The position numbers and the translations under genes are program-made. From Adiantum capillus-veneris (taxonomy: Eukaryota; Streptophyta; Polypodiopsida; Polypodiales; Pteridaceae): a DNA stretch of 64,000 bases. The stretch covers positions 111,168,549 to 111,232,548 of the forward strand of contig CM043953.1 in assembly GCA_014529385.2 (NCBI GenBank). Reading direction: 5' to 3'. How positions within the stretch are numbered: position 1 is the first letter of the stretch; each line of letters begins with the position of its first letter. The notes under the pieces were generated by a model. It saw only the letters and a program-made list of their open reading frames with translations. It ran no database searches and was not told the origin of the DNA. This document shows, piece after piece, positions 1 through 10,268 of the stretch.

Positions 1-1657
1 CTCTCACCTCTTTCCACACTTCTACACACACACACACACACACACATTTCTCTCAATCCCTCACTCAAACCTGCACCTTCAATGGTTTCTCTCACCTTCT
101 TCACCATTAACCTCCCCACTTACTCCCATAGCTCTCATATGAGCTCTCCATGTACATACACCATCTCTATGTCTCTCTCTATTATCTCCAAAGTACAATT
201 CCATCTTACTCCTTATATATATACATAAATTCAGCATGTGTACCATGCTTAACCTCTGCAAATCAAAAGATCTCATCAACGGAATTACCATTTTCATCAC
301 GATGATCAACCTTGGCGGCGGTGGCGTAAAGAAGAGAAGACGAAGAAGAAGATCGATAGTCATTTTGAGAACCTACACAAGTAAGTCCAAAACTTCTTCA
401 AGCTTCACCATCACAAGAATTTTCTCACTTCATTCAACCATCTTACTCCAACCATCCACCCATTCTACCCATTGTAAATGTAACATTAACTTTCTAGTGA
501 TTACTAACACTAACCACTAACATACTAACACAAAATAGCATTGACCTAACCATAAAAGACACCTCACCTCAAGACATGTACAAAGTAACTCTCTCTCTCT
601 CTCCCTCTCTCTCTCCTTTTCCTTAAAACTCTACTTTCACCTTATTCACCATCAATAATGCTCTGTTTTGAGCCCACACCCATGACTCAAGTAGACAAAG
701 AAGGCCCGCAATGTTTTGATATTCAAAAAAATCATAATCCTGATTTGTTAGCTTGTAAATTAGGATTTCCAATAATCTTTATGAGGGGTCTCCAACCTAT
801 AAATAGGCCCCTCTCCTTCTTGTAAAACAACCTCCAACATCTCACATAGCACCCCAACACTCTATGCGTGAGGAGAGACTTAGGTGTAGCAACCACTTGT
901 GAGCTTCACTCTTAGTGTGAGAGAAGCCTTCAAGCTACACATTGCAAGTGAGAGAGCTTGAGTTCCACAAATCTCAAAACCACTATTGTATATGCTCCTT
1001 CATCATCAATAAATTGAAGTTTGGTGCATCAAAGGCGTGATTCGACGTTCAAATCTTCGTCCTTCCATTTGTGAAATACGGTTTGGTGAATTCAAGGTGA
1101 CTTGTGTATTTTGAGTTCTATTGTTTGATCTTGCTTTGGAAAGTGTTTTAGAAGTGTGTTTTAATTGCCAATTTTGTGTCCATTGTAAGAGGGTATTGTG
1201 GTGAGAGGTCTCCCACACCCTAAGACACTATGTGTGTGTGTGTGTGTGTGTGTTGGCAATGTTTAGCAATCACTAAGCATAGAGTGATTTTTTGTACAAG
1301 TTCTACGATAGCATCATAACGAACCATCTCCATTTGCAAGTCACAAATAAGGTATTATGCAAGATCCTTTTCTCTCTCTCTTCCCTTTGATCTAGCTCTC
1401 TCTGGTCCATTTTGTGTGTGTCTTGGTGTGAGGTTGCTTGTGTGTGTTGTGTGGTGCATCTTCTTGGTTATACCAAAATCTCTCTTGCGTCCTAGTTCGC
1501 ATACCATAACTAGGTGGTGCCCCTATCTTGTTTCGGTTTGGCTGTGGGTTTGTTGTTTTGTTGTGCTTGTGGTTGCCCCAGCCCCAATTGAGCAGCACGG
1601 GAGCCTTGAGGGGTGTTTAGAGGTCGCCTCTCTTGTTGCCCGCCCCGGACCGCCTCA
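1..1657 (+). repeat. TAT1 5' LTR (3' part only)
   Basis: Matches 8619-10268 nearly base for base, including a CA microsatellite at about 24-46, a TATA box, an AATAAA and a TG microsatellite at about 1230. It ends CTCA at 1657, where similarity to the 3' copy stops within three bases and a primer-site-like sequence follows. If the polypurine-tract call is right, about 1.04 kb of this LTR lies left of the window. Short antisense frames inside the LTR recur in both copies only because the LTR itself is duplicated. Confidence 0.9.
796..808 (+). promoter_or_regulatory. TATA box of TAT1 LTR promoter
   Basis: CCTATAAATAGGC is a strong plant TATA box and is conserved in the 3' LTR at about 9416. Transcription would start about 30 bases downstream, near 830, defining the U3/R boundary. 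The AATAAA at 1008-1013 is a candidate polyadenylation signal, giving R an end near 1030. This is inferred from sequence; no transcript was seen. Confidence 0.7.
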
Positions 1658-1680
1658 ATTTTGGTGCCCCCATTGAGGAC
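1652..1680 (+). promoter_or_regulatory. Putative TAT1 primer-binding site and U5-PBS stem
   Basis: Four bases after the LTR end comes TGGTGCCCCCATTGAGG, beginning with the TGG expected opposite a tRNA CCA tail. I cannot assign the tRNA. CCTCAAT at the LTR end and ATTGAGG in the primer site are exact reverse complements, giving a 7-bp stem that would enclose the primer-site start. Confidence 0.5.
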
Positions 1681-1734
1681 AGGCTTGTGTATGTTTTGTG
1701 AAGGCTCAACCTTTAGCATAATCAAGTAGCTTGC

Positions 1735-1947
1735 ATGAATCACAAGAATTTGTATGATCCCTTCATTCCCATTGCAAGGCAAAAGATACACATAATTGTT
1801 AGTACTAAGTTGCAATTTCAGCGAGTAATTCGTAGAATTTTAGGTCCTCTTAGGTTGGTAGAGATAAACGCATCAGTAAATCCTTTTATTTTGCCTCTCA
1901 TTAGGTACGACTTTAGTTTGGACGTCTATATTTTTGTTTTGTTTTAA
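1735..1947 (+). CDS. Small ORF 1 upstream of gag, paralogue of small ORF 2
   Basis: A 70-residue frame between the primer site and gag, of unknown function. Its C-terminal 53 residues align without gaps to the next small ORF, with about 25 identities by eye. These include NP-x-ILPLI and a DV-x-IF-x-L ending, and both frames stop right after that ending. Many shared residues use different codons in the two copies (Glu GAG/GAA, Ala GCA/GCG, Asn AAT/AAC, Leu TTG/CTA, Tyr TAC/TAT, Asp GAC/GAT, Val GTC/GTG), as expected if protein rather than DNA was conserved. It lies in the same reading frame as gag, separated by stops. The start is the first ATG; an upstream non-ATG start is possible. No domain recognised. 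Confidence 0.55.
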   Translation: MNHKNLYDPFIPIARQKIHIIVSTKLQFQRVIRRILGPLRLVEINASVNPFILPLIRYDFSLDVYIFVLF

Positions 1948-1968
1948 GAATTAGGTCATGCATAGACC

Positions 1969-2187
1969 ATGGATAATGGCCCAGGAATACAGGTTTTTCC
2001 CTTTCATTTCACTCCACACATTAGAGTAAACATTGCAATTAGTAGAAAAATCCATTTTCAACAACGTATGGTATTCATGTTTGGTGCCCAAAGAGTAGGA
2101 GAAATTCTCGCGTCACCAAACCCTGTCATTCTACCTCTTATTGATTATCATAGGTCATTTGATGTGAATATTTTTATTTTGTTGTAG
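1969..2187 (+). CDS. Small ORF 2 upstream of gag, paralogue of small ORF 1
   Basis: A 72-residue frame beginning MDNGPG, hydrophobic and beta-rich in appearance, with the FGAQRVGEILAS and NPVILPLIDY stretches shared in part with the preceding ORF. It ends TAG at 2185-2187 in the same frame as gag, whose ATG is 85 bases downstream, so readthrough could in principle join it to Gag. No signal peptide, zinc motif or known family was recognised. Extra ORFs upstream of gag are known in some Tat/Ogre elements; whether these correspond to them is not established here. Confidence 0.55.
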   Translation: MDNGPGIQVFPFHFTPHIRVNIAISRKIHFQQRMVFMFGAQRVGEILASPNPVILPLIDYHRSFDVNIFILL

Positions 2188-2271
2188 AATAGATTGCAAT
2201 TTAGAAAATATTATTGTGTAAATCTTTTAAAGAAAGAAAAAACAAAAACGCGTCACTTTGAAATCAATTCA

Positions 2272-5200
2272 ATGGAGAGTCAACGCCAAATTTTTGGATA
2301 TCCTCTTTTCTTTGGAGAGCCCGGAGAGGATGCAAAATTATTTCTAGCGAATTTCAAGATGTCTTGCCGTATCAAGAGGATAGTAACTGATCAAGAACGT
2401 GTAGAAATGTTTGAGGTGGTCCTTAGGAAAGATGATAGCACTTGGTTTGACTCTTTGCCTGAGGAAGTTAAAGGGAATTACACGGAAGTTTTGAATCGTT
2501 TCAAGAAATACTTCTTTGATCCCCAAAACACTCAGAAATTATGGCAAGACATTGTTTCTCATAAGCAAAAAGACTTAGATGACTACTACTTGTACAAGCA
2601 AGAGTTCCTACGTCTTTGGGCTCTATGGATACGAAATATTGCTAACCCTGGTGATGGTGCAGAATTTCTAAAGAAGGAGAGGTTCATAGCCGGACTCTTT
2701 CCTGACCTTAAGGTAAAAGTTGAGGCGGGTGCACCTGCTACCTTTGATGCAGCTAAAACTAGGGCTGCTGAGAAATATAGGAAACTCAAGTGCTTAAGGG
2801 GGGAGGTTCCAATGGAAGGTCTTAGACCCAAAGGTAAGTCACAAGCATCAACATCTAAGGAGCTTCCTGAGGTAACGGCGGAAGTGATTGAGAAGTTAAA
2901 TGAATCTTTAAGCAGCTTGTCAATTCACCTTGCACAAGCCGTAGGTCCAAAGGGACAAGCAAAGAAGTCTGAAGAGCGAGACCCACGACCTAGGAGAGTC
3001 TTGCAATGTTGGAATTGCGGTGAGTCTGGACATGGGATGTATAATTGTCCTTGGCCCTGTGGGGAGCCAGGGAGACCTAACTTGAATTACCCAGTGATGA
3101 ATGCAGGTGAAGGAACTAGTCAGCAACCACGGCTTATACAAAGGCCAAATGGAGAAAGACCACCTCCACAAGGAGTGGAAGGAGTTCCACCTTTGCCAGA
3201 CCCAAACGTGCATGTGGTAGAGGTGACAAATTCAAGAGAGGTTGACATGGAAGCAAATGGCATTAAGCGTGGCCGAGGGAAAGGTAAGGAGAAAGAAGGA
3301 GTTACATCACAAAGTGACCATGGACGAGAAAAGAAGGCAAAGGAGACCAAGGAAGCTAAGAGGACTCGACGTCGTATCAACCTCCAAGACTTTCCTCTTG
3401 GACATGGAATGGCTCCATACAGCCTGTTGGAAGACATGAGAGGTAAGGGTCCTGATATCTCATGGCCTCAATTTCTTGCATTATGTCCACAAGTTAGGAG
3501 GGATTTAACAAGGGCAGTTAGCACTAGGAGAAAGGTAAAAGAGAGTGTGCATGTTGTAAAAATTGCACAAGCTGAAATGAATGAGGACATTACACCTATG
3601 CTAGATTGTTACATAAAAGGGAGATTGGTTAGGAAAGGTCTAGTGGATGGGGGTGCACAAATTTGCATCATGACAGAGGGACTCATGCAAAAACTAGGCA
3701 TGCACATCCATGAGACACCTGAAATTAAGGTCAAGACGGCAAACAATAGCAAGGCTAGGTGCGTAGGCATTTGTAAAAATGTTTTTGTGGAGGCCTTTGG
3801 CATTAAGAAGGCAGTGGATTTCTATGTCATGTCTACCAAAGGAAATGGTTACCCATTTATCCTAGGGAGACCATGGCTAATGAAAATGCGAGCTTTGCAG
3901 GATTGGGAGAGTGGAAAGCTAATTTGCAGGAACGACAATCATAAGAAGGTTGTCTTTGACATGAAGGAGCAATGCCAAGAGGAGCTCCATGAAGAATCAT
4001 CTCAACATGAGACGGAAGAAGGTTGGACCGATAACACTTCAGAAGAAGAAAGTAGCGGCAGCATTACTGAAGAGGAGTCTTCCATCGAAGTCATGGGGGT
4101 AAGGTTTAAGCCAACCAACCAGGAGATCTCTTGTCAAGGTTTGGAGGAGGTAGGTTCCCAAGAGAACCAAAAAGTGGAAGATGAAAGATGGCTAGAAGGT
4201 ATGCTATCTACAACACTTACAAAGGATGAAAGAGAGGAGTTCAAATGTGTGCTAAGGAAATTTCCTAGGATTTTTGCTAAAGACTACACTGATGTGCGTG
4301 GAGTAGATGCTGTTCAACACAAAATTGAGTTGAAGCCAGAGGCCACACCTAAGGCTCAGAAGCTACGAAGGCTAGGAGTCATCAAGGAGCAGGCTTTACT
4401 CAAGGAGGTAAGAAAGCTTCTAGCAGCAGGTTTCATTTATCCAGTGGAGAATTCAGAGTGGGTCTCTCCCATTGTTGTCACTCCTAAGAAAAACGGAAAG
4501 TGGAGGGTGTGTGTGGATTACCGTCCACTCAATGAGGCAACAAAAAGAGATCACTTTCTCCTCCCATTTCAGCATGAGATACTAAATGAGGTAGCTGGTC
4601 ATGAGAAGTACACTGTGTGTGATGGCTACTCAGGCTACTTTCAAATAGGTATCGCATTGGAAGATCAATTGAAAACAACCTTTATCACTCCTTGGGGTTG
4701 TTATGCTTTTAGAGTCATGCCATTTGGTCTGACAAATGCTCCTGCAACATTCCAATGTTTCATGAACATGGTGTTTCAAGCATTCTTTGGAAAGTCAATT
4801 AGGGTGTTCATTGATGATTTCTGCATTTATAGCTCAAAATCATTGCATCTACAAAGGGTAGAAGAAGTTTTAAAGAAGCTCTACGACATGGAAGGTCAAC
4901 TCAACCCCGACAAGTGCCACATAGGTGAGGATGAAGTGATCTTGCTCGGTCACAAGGTTTCCTATAAAGGCATTGAGGTGGATCCTTCAAAGGCAAAGGC
5001 TCTTATTGAGCTCCCATCACCGAAGACGAAGAGTCTTAAGGAGGTCATCTCATTCATTCAAAAGGTGAAGTATATGTCACGCTTCATTCACTTAGCCTCG
5101 GAGTTGCTTCATCCTTTGCAAAAGTTGACACAACAAGTAGAATTTGCATGGTCTGATGAGCTTGAAGAGTATTTTTGTAACATTAAAGTCATTTTGTCAG

Positions 5201-7092
5201 AGCTACCAACACTCATGCCTCCTTGTTGGGAGTACACATTCTTTGTTAGCTCTAGTGTTGGAAGGGAAACAATTGGTGCTGTGTTACTACAACAAGATCC
5301 CCACAGTACAATGATGCGACCCATCTACTTTGCTAGTAGGGTCATGAATGCTTTGGAGAGAGATTACACAGAAGCAGAACTCATGATGCTTTCTCTCATG
5401 TTTGCGGTGAGAAAGTTTAGATCCTACCTGCTACCAAAACCTTTTGTAATTCTCACTGCAGAAAATTTGTTCCCTTGGGTGTCATCTCAAATGAATCTTA
5501 GTACTAGGATCTCAAAGTGGATTATGGAGTTGCAAGAGTTCCAATACTCTTTCAAGGTAGAAGATAGTGTGCGTGCACAATTGGCAGGGATTCTCACTTA
5601 TAAGATACATGAGAAGGAAATTAAGGTGCCTCAAGTAAAGACCCTACCATTGCCACCACCAAAAAGTATTCCCAATGCTTTTACAATGTTCTTTGATGGA
5701 GCTTTTCGACGAGCCACAGGGAAAGCAGGGGGAGGGCTAGTGTTGCTCAACCCAAGTGGAGAGGTGGTCATGAAAGATAAGGTCAATCTACCAGGTTCAA
5801 CTAGCAACAATGAAGCAGAATACGACACACTACTTTATGTTTTGAAGATGTGCATTGGCCAAGGGATAAAATGTCTCATGGTAAAGGGAGATGCACTTCT
5901 CATTGTTAAACAGATTTTAGGCATTTGGGCATGCAAGAATGAAAGCTTAAGGACAAAATTTCATGCCATTCGTAAGATGTTTAATCAGTTTGAAGAAGTG
6001 CAACTATATCATATTCCGAGGAAACAAAATGAAGATGCCAATTTACTTGCACAACAAGCAGTTACATGTGTTGAGAGAGAAGTGCAGGTCATCATGGTGG
6101 CAGCAGCTGTCAAGCAACCAAGATACCAGGGATTGGAGTCATTGGCTCCCATTATTGGCTACATTTTGGAGGGTGAGTTTCCACAAGACTTCATGAAGGC
6201 TCAGAAGAGGAGACTCATGAAAAAGGCAAGTTTCTATCTCTTCCTAGAAGGCTCCCTCTATCAAAGAGGGAAGGATCAAGTGTGCAGAAGAGTACCAACT
6301 ATCGAGGAAATTCCAGTCCTTCTAAAAGGTTTGCATGAAGAGGCATGTGGTGGTCATTTTGCCCAAGAATCAACTGTGAAGAAGATTTTGCTTGCGGGGT
6401 ATGTTTGGCCAAGCTTGCATGTGGACGTTCAACATCGGTGTAAAAGCTGTCACAATTGTCAGATAAATGGAAATAGAAGGTTGGTGCATGGCCCGAGGCA
6501 AATAGTTCTTGCAAATGGACCCTTTGAAAAGTGGGGCATTGATGCTATGGGTCCTCTGCCTAGGACAAAAAATGGTAAACTCTACATTCTAGTGGCTATA
6601 GACTATATGACTAGGTGGGTGGAAGCTCAAAGTGTGGCAAGAGTGAATGAGAGGACAGTTAGCAAGTTTGTGTACAATCATATTTGTTGCAAATTTGGCA
6701 CACCTTTGGAGATTGTTTCTGATAATGGTCCAGGGTTTAGGAAGGGCTTTCTCACAGAAGTTTGTGAAGAGCTTCACATTCTACATCGTCATAGCACACC
6801 ATACTACCCACAGTCAAATGGTTTGGTGGAGAAGGCTAATGGTGTCATTGCAGGAATCATTAGAAAGATGGTGCAAAACAAGACAAAATTATGGGATGAC
6901 TTCTTGGATGGTGCCTTGTGGGCATATCAAACCACATATAGGGAAGCCACGGTGTTCACACCATTTCACTTGGTCTATGGTCAAGAGGCTTTGCAGCCTA
7001 TCGAGCTCAACATTCCAACAATGCGACTTCATGGCAAAGGAGCACAAGATGATCAAGAGGTATGGATGGATCGACTTCTTACGTTAGCTTGA
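2272..7092 (+). CDS. TAT1 Gag-Pol polyprotein with dual RNase H
   Basis: Single frame of about 1606 residues from ATG 2272 (the frame is open from 2188; this Met starts typical Gag sequence). Order: Gag about 5-200; CCHC zinc knuckle C-x2-C-x4-H-x4-C near 246-259; aspartic protease with D459 in VDGGA instead of the usual DSG/DTG; reverse transcriptase with FIDD at 846-849; an RNase H in which the usual CDAS is replaced by VSSS near 990; a second RNase H with D1142, E1183, D1207 and D1255 all present; integrase HHCC from H1355; integrase triad D1424, D1484, E1520 (D-D-35-E). It makes the capsid, cDNA and insertion machinery of the element. The frame ends early at 7090 because of a one-base shift; the integrase tail continues in the next frame. 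Confidence 0.93.
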   Translation: MESQRQIFGYPLFFGEPGEDAKLFLANFKMSCRIKRIVTDQERVEMFEVVLRKDDSTWFDSLPEEVKGNYTEVLNRFKKYFFDPQNTQKLWQDIVSHKQKDLDDYYLYKQEFLRLWALWIRNIANPGDGAEFLKKERFIAGLFPDLKVKVEAGAPATFDAAKTRAAEKYRKLKCLRGEVPMEGLRPKGKSQASTSKELPEVTAEVIEKLNESLSSLSIHLAQAVGPKGQAKKSEERDPRPRRVLQCWNCGESGHGMYNCPWPCGEPGRPNLNYPVMNAGEGTSQQPRLIQRPNGERPPPQGVEGVPPLPDPNVHVVEVTNSREVDMEANGIKRGRGKGKEKEGVTSQSDHGREKKAKETKEAKRTRRRINLQDFPLGHGMAPYSLLEDMRGKGPDISWPQFLALCPQVRRDLTRAVSTRRKVKESVHVVKIAQAEMNEDITPMLDCYIKGRLVRKGLVDGGAQICIMTEGLMQKLGMHIHETPEIKVKTANNSKARCVGICKNVFVEAFGIKKAVDFYVMSTKGNGYPFILGRPWLMKMRALQDWESGKLICRNDNHKKVVFDMKEQCQEELHEESSQHETEEGWTDNTSEEESSGSITEEESSIEVMGVRFKPTNQEISCQGLEEVGSQENQKVEDERWLEGMLSTTLTKDEREEFKCVLRKFPRIFAKDYTDVRGVDAVQHKIELKPEATPKAQKLRRLGVIKEQALLKEVRKLLAAGFIYPVENSEWVSPIVVTPKKNGKWRVCVDYRPLNEATKRDHFLLPFQHEILNEVAGHEKYTVCDGYSGYFQIGIALEDQLKTTFITPWGCYAFRVMPFGLTNAPATFQCFMNMVFQAFFGKSIRVFIDDFCIYSSKSLHLQRVEEVLKKLYDMEGQLNPDKCHIGEDEVILLGHKVSYKGIEVDPSKAKALIELPSPKTKSLKEVISFIQKVKYMSRFIHLASELLHPLQKLTQQVEFAWSDELEEYFCNIKVILSELPTLMPPCWEYTFFVSSSVGRETIGAVLLQQDPHSTMMRPIYFASRVMNALERDYTEAELMMLSLMFAVRKFRSYLLPKPFVILTAENLFPWVSSQMNLSTRISKWIMELQEFQYSFKVEDSVRAQLAGILTYKIHEKEIKVPQVKTLPLPPPKSIPNAFTMFFDGAFRRATGKAGGGLVLLNPSGEVVMKDKVNLPGSTSNNEAEYDTLLYVLKMCIGQGIKCLMVKGDALLIVKQILGIWACKNESLRTKFHAIRKMFNQFEEVQLYHIPRKQNEDANLLAQQAVTCVEREVQVIMVAAAVKQPRYQGLESLAPIIGYILEGEFPQDFMKAQKRRLMKKASFYLFLEGSLYQRGKDQVCRRVPTIEEIPVLLKGLHEEACGGHFAQESTVKKILLAGYVWPSLHVDVQHRCKSCHNCQINGNRRLVHGPRQIVLANGPFEKWGIDAMGPLPRTKNGKLYILVAIDYMTRWVEAQSVARVNERTVSKFVYNHICCKFGTPLEIVSDNGPGFRKGFLTEVCEELHILHRHSTPYYPQSNGLVEKANGVIAGIIRKMVQNKTKLWDDFLDGALWAYQTTYREATVFTPFHLVYGQEALQPIELNIPTMRLHGKGAQDDQEVWMDRLLTLA

Positions 7093-7552
7093 GTGGAAAA
7101 GAGAAGCATCATATAAGTGCTACAAGAGGAAAGCCACACAAGCGAAAGAAACGCACGACAAGAAACTGAAGGACAAAGGCATCAAGGAAGGAGAGCTTGT
7201 GCTAAGGTATGACAATCGACTAGACAATCGTTTTGATGCTAAGTTTGAAACTAGATGGCAAGGGCCATACATAGTCAAGAAGGCTTTCAATTCTAATTAC
7301 TATCAGCTTATGGACTTGAATGGTAAAGAGCACTCCAGGAAGGTAAACGGGTATCGCTTGAAGCCCTATTTGAGTCGCTTTCTACCAAAGGATCTACCAA
7401 AGATCTGTCCAAAAGCCGCTGTCTCATGTAAGTATTGTTACATGAAGCATGAGTGTAACTCCAGCCAAAACTCTGAGGGGCCAAACAATGAAGATCTCGT
7501 CAAGGACTCTGAAGCACTCTCTTTGGAAAAGATGCTCTATGATGGTACATGA
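7088..7552 (+). pseudogene. Frameshifted integrase C-terminal tail of TAT1
   Basis: In the frame one base over from Gag-Pol, coding resumes from 7088 and runs to TGA 7552. It gives a Lys/Arg-rich linker, then a GPY-type module (RWQGPYIVKKAF about 7255-7290) and a basic Tyr/Arg stretch. This is what normally follows the integrase core in gypsy elements. No chromodomain is seen, as expected for Tat. The junction lies at about 7085-7090, consistent with a single-base indel, though programmed frameshifting cannot be excluded from sequence alone. Confidence 0.8.
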
Positions 7553-7567
7553 ATATACCATCATCCT

Positions 7568-7576
7568 GGGGGAGGG
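7568..7576 (+). promoter_or_regulatory. Polypurine tract (plus-strand primer) of TAT1
   Basis: GGGGGAGGG lies 16 bases after the stop of the integrase tail and four bases before TGATAGCC, the candidate 3' LTR start. Position and composition fit a plus-strand priming site. The LTR start cannot be confirmed because the matching part of the 5' LTR is outside the window. Confidence 0.6.
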
Positions 7577-7580
7577 CTTA

Positions 7581-10268
7581 TGATAGCCGTTTTTCGGCTC
7601 TCCATAATTGCCATACTAAGTTACTCCACCCTACCAAATTCACCCAAACGCTATTGCTATCCCTACCATTTCACTGTACATAGGCGTGTGTGAGTTAGGG
7701 GGCTTTTCCCATATCTTCTTAAAAACCCTCAGCTAGCTAGTCACTGGGCTAGTTGAGCCAAAAAAATAAAAAAAATAAAAAAATAAAAGTATATTATGGT
7801 CTCTTTGTGTGTAAATATTTCATTGTATACATGGCCTAAATATAGGGATTTTTTATTATTATTTTGGTATTTTATTTAAATATTTCTACTTAGGTGTGCG
7901 TTTTATTAAACCTATGTACACCTTCTTTCATCCTCTTACACCATAATTATATTTTTTGCCAATATGTACATACTCTAACCTCATATTTTTCCTTTATACA
8001 AATCACTCCCACATTTTCACCCTCACCCTCGTGAAAACAAAAAATTGATTTCTACTCATTGGTTACGTTTATTATATTATTTACTTGCATACCTTTTCCT
8101 CTTTCACCCAAAATAATTCAAGGAGGGACCATATCATATGATTCCAATATCTTTCCATATCCATAACTCCTCCATATTTTTATTATTATTTTTACTCATT
8201 ATTCTAACATCATGTGCTCATTGAGCTAAAGTCCATGAATAGTCCATACACTAGTCCCACCATGTATATATTTATTTATTCACCAATAATCCTCCTCCAT
8301 GCATGGGTCAAGGGTAACTTGGATGCTTTGTATTATAATATGACAAAGGAGGGGCTCACTCTTGGATGCATTGTACAAATTCAACAAAGGAGGGGTCCAC
8401 TAAAAGACTTTTGCAGGCATAAAAACAGGCTTTTTGGTGAGAATTTTGGCACCTATCTCCACTCCGAATTTGGAGCGGTGGTCAAAAAAGAAAATGTAGC
8501 CCATGCTTTGAATAAACACCTCAAAGTTTTTCATGATTTTTGGAGCTACCAGCGGTGAGATATGATTTTTTGAGTGGACCCTAGTCTGCCCACTTTTCTC
8601 ACAAGTAGCCCATAGTCTTCTCTCACCTCTTTCCACACTTCTACACACACACACACACACACACACACATTTCTCTCAATCCCTCACTCAAACCTGCACC
8701 TTCAATGGTTTATCTCACCTTCTTCACTATTAACCTCCCCACTTACTCCCATAGCTCTCATATGATCTCTCCATGTACATACACCATCTCTATGCCTCTC
8801 TCTATTATCTCCAAAGTACAATTCCATCTTACTCCTTATATATATACATAAATTCAGCATGTGTACCATGCTTAACCTCTGAAAATCAAAAGATCTCATC
8901 AACGGAATTACCATTTTCATCACGATGATCAACCTTGGCGGCGGTGGCGTAAAGAAGAGAAGACGAAGAAGAAGATCGATAGTCATTTTGAGAACCTACA
9001 CAAGTAAGTCCAAAACTTCTTCAAGCTTCACCATCACAAGATTTGCTCACTTCATTCAACCATCTTACTCCAACCATCCACCCATTCTACCCATTGTAAA
9101 TGTAACATTAACTTTCTAGTGATTACTAACACTAACCACTAACATACTAACACAAAATAGCATTGACCTAACCATAAAAGACACCTCACCTCAAAACATG
9201 TACAAAGTAACTCTCTCTCTCTCCCTCTCTCTCTCCTTTTCCTTAAAACTCTACTTTCATCTTATTCACCATCAATAATTCTCTCTTTTGAGCCCACACC
9301 CATGACTCAAGCAGACAAAGAAGGCCCGCAATGTTTTGATATTCAAAAAAATCATAATCCTGATTTGTTAGCTTGTAAATTAGGATTTCCAATAATCTTT
9401 ATGAGGGGTCTCCAACCTATAAATAGGCCCCTCTCCTTCTTGTAAAACAACCTCCAACATCTCACATATCACCCCAACACTCTATGCGTGAGGAGAGACT
9501 TAGGTGTAGCAACCACTTGTGAGCTTCACTCTTAGTGTGAGAGAAGCCTTCAAGCTACACATTGCAAGTGAGAGAGCGTGAGTTCCACAAATCTCAAAAC
9601 CACTATTGTATATGCTCCTTCATCATCAATAAATTGAAGTTTGGTGCATCAAAGGCGTGATTCGACGTTCAAATCTTCGTCCTTCCATTTGTGAAATACG
9701 GTTTGGTGAATTCAAGGTGACTTGTGTATTTTGAGTTCTATCGTTTGATCTTGCTTTGGAAAGTGTTTTAGTGTGTTTTAATTGCCAATTTTGTGTCCAT
9801 TGTAAGAGGGTATTGTGGTGAGAGGTCTCCCACACCCTAAGACAGTGTGTGTGTGTGTGTGTGTTGGCAATGTTTAACAATCACTAAGCATAGAGTGATT
9901 TTTTGTACAGGTTCTACGATAGCATCATAACGAACCATCTCCATTTGCAAGTCACAAATAAGGTATTACGCAAGATCCTTTTCTCTCTCTCTTCCCTTTG
10001 CTCTAGCTCTCTCTGGTCCATTTTGTGTGTGTCTTGGTGTGAGGTTGCTTGTGTGTGTTGTGTGGTGCATCTTCTTGGTTATACCAAAATCTCTCTTGCG
10101 TCCTAGTTCGCATACCATAACTAGGTGGTGCCCCTATCTTGTTTGGGTTTGGCTGTGGGTTTGTTGTTTTGTTGTGCTTGTGGTTGCCCTAACCCCAATT
10201 GAGCAGCACGGGAGCCTTGAGGGGTGTTTAGAGGTCGCCTCTCTTGTTGCCCGCCCCTGACCGCCTCA
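7581..10268 (+). repeat. TAT1 3' LTR
   Basis: 8619-10268 is proven by similarity to 1-1657. The extension left to 7581 is inferred from the polypurine tract and would give an LTR of about 2.7 kb with TG...CA ends. It contains A/T-rich U3 sequence (7740-8200), a CA microsatellite at about 8642-8670, the TATA box near 9416 and a TG run near 9846. Similarity to the 5' copy stops at 10270. No convincing gene lies in it; frames at 8214-8558 and in the antisense copies look fortuitous. Confidence 0.8.

Larger units (their letters stand above)
1..10268 (+). mobile_element. TAT1: near-complete Tat-lineage Ty3/gypsy LTR retrotransposon
   Basis: Sequence 1-1657 recurs as 8619-10268, and the two copies flank one long Gag-Pol frame, so this is an LTR element whose 5' LTR begins left of the window. 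The order is 5' LTR, primer site, two small ORFs, Gag-Pol, polypurine tract, 3' LTR. The lineage follows from the second RNase H behind the RT/RNase H, a known hallmark of Tat elements. The LTR copies differ by roughly two dozen substitutions plus short indels over about 1650 bp by eye, so insertion is fairly recent. The right flank is the interrupted integrase of B1. The likely target duplication is ATATA at 10269; its left copy lies outside the window. Confidence 0.9.

Noticed and set aside
79-363. Conserved minus-strand 94-residue protein (also at 8702-8986)
   Set aside because: Lies inside both TAT1 LTRs; conservation is explained by LTR duplication.
10121-10268. C-terminal extension of the B1 integrase
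   Set aside because: The residues derive from the TAT1 LTR across the insertion junction.
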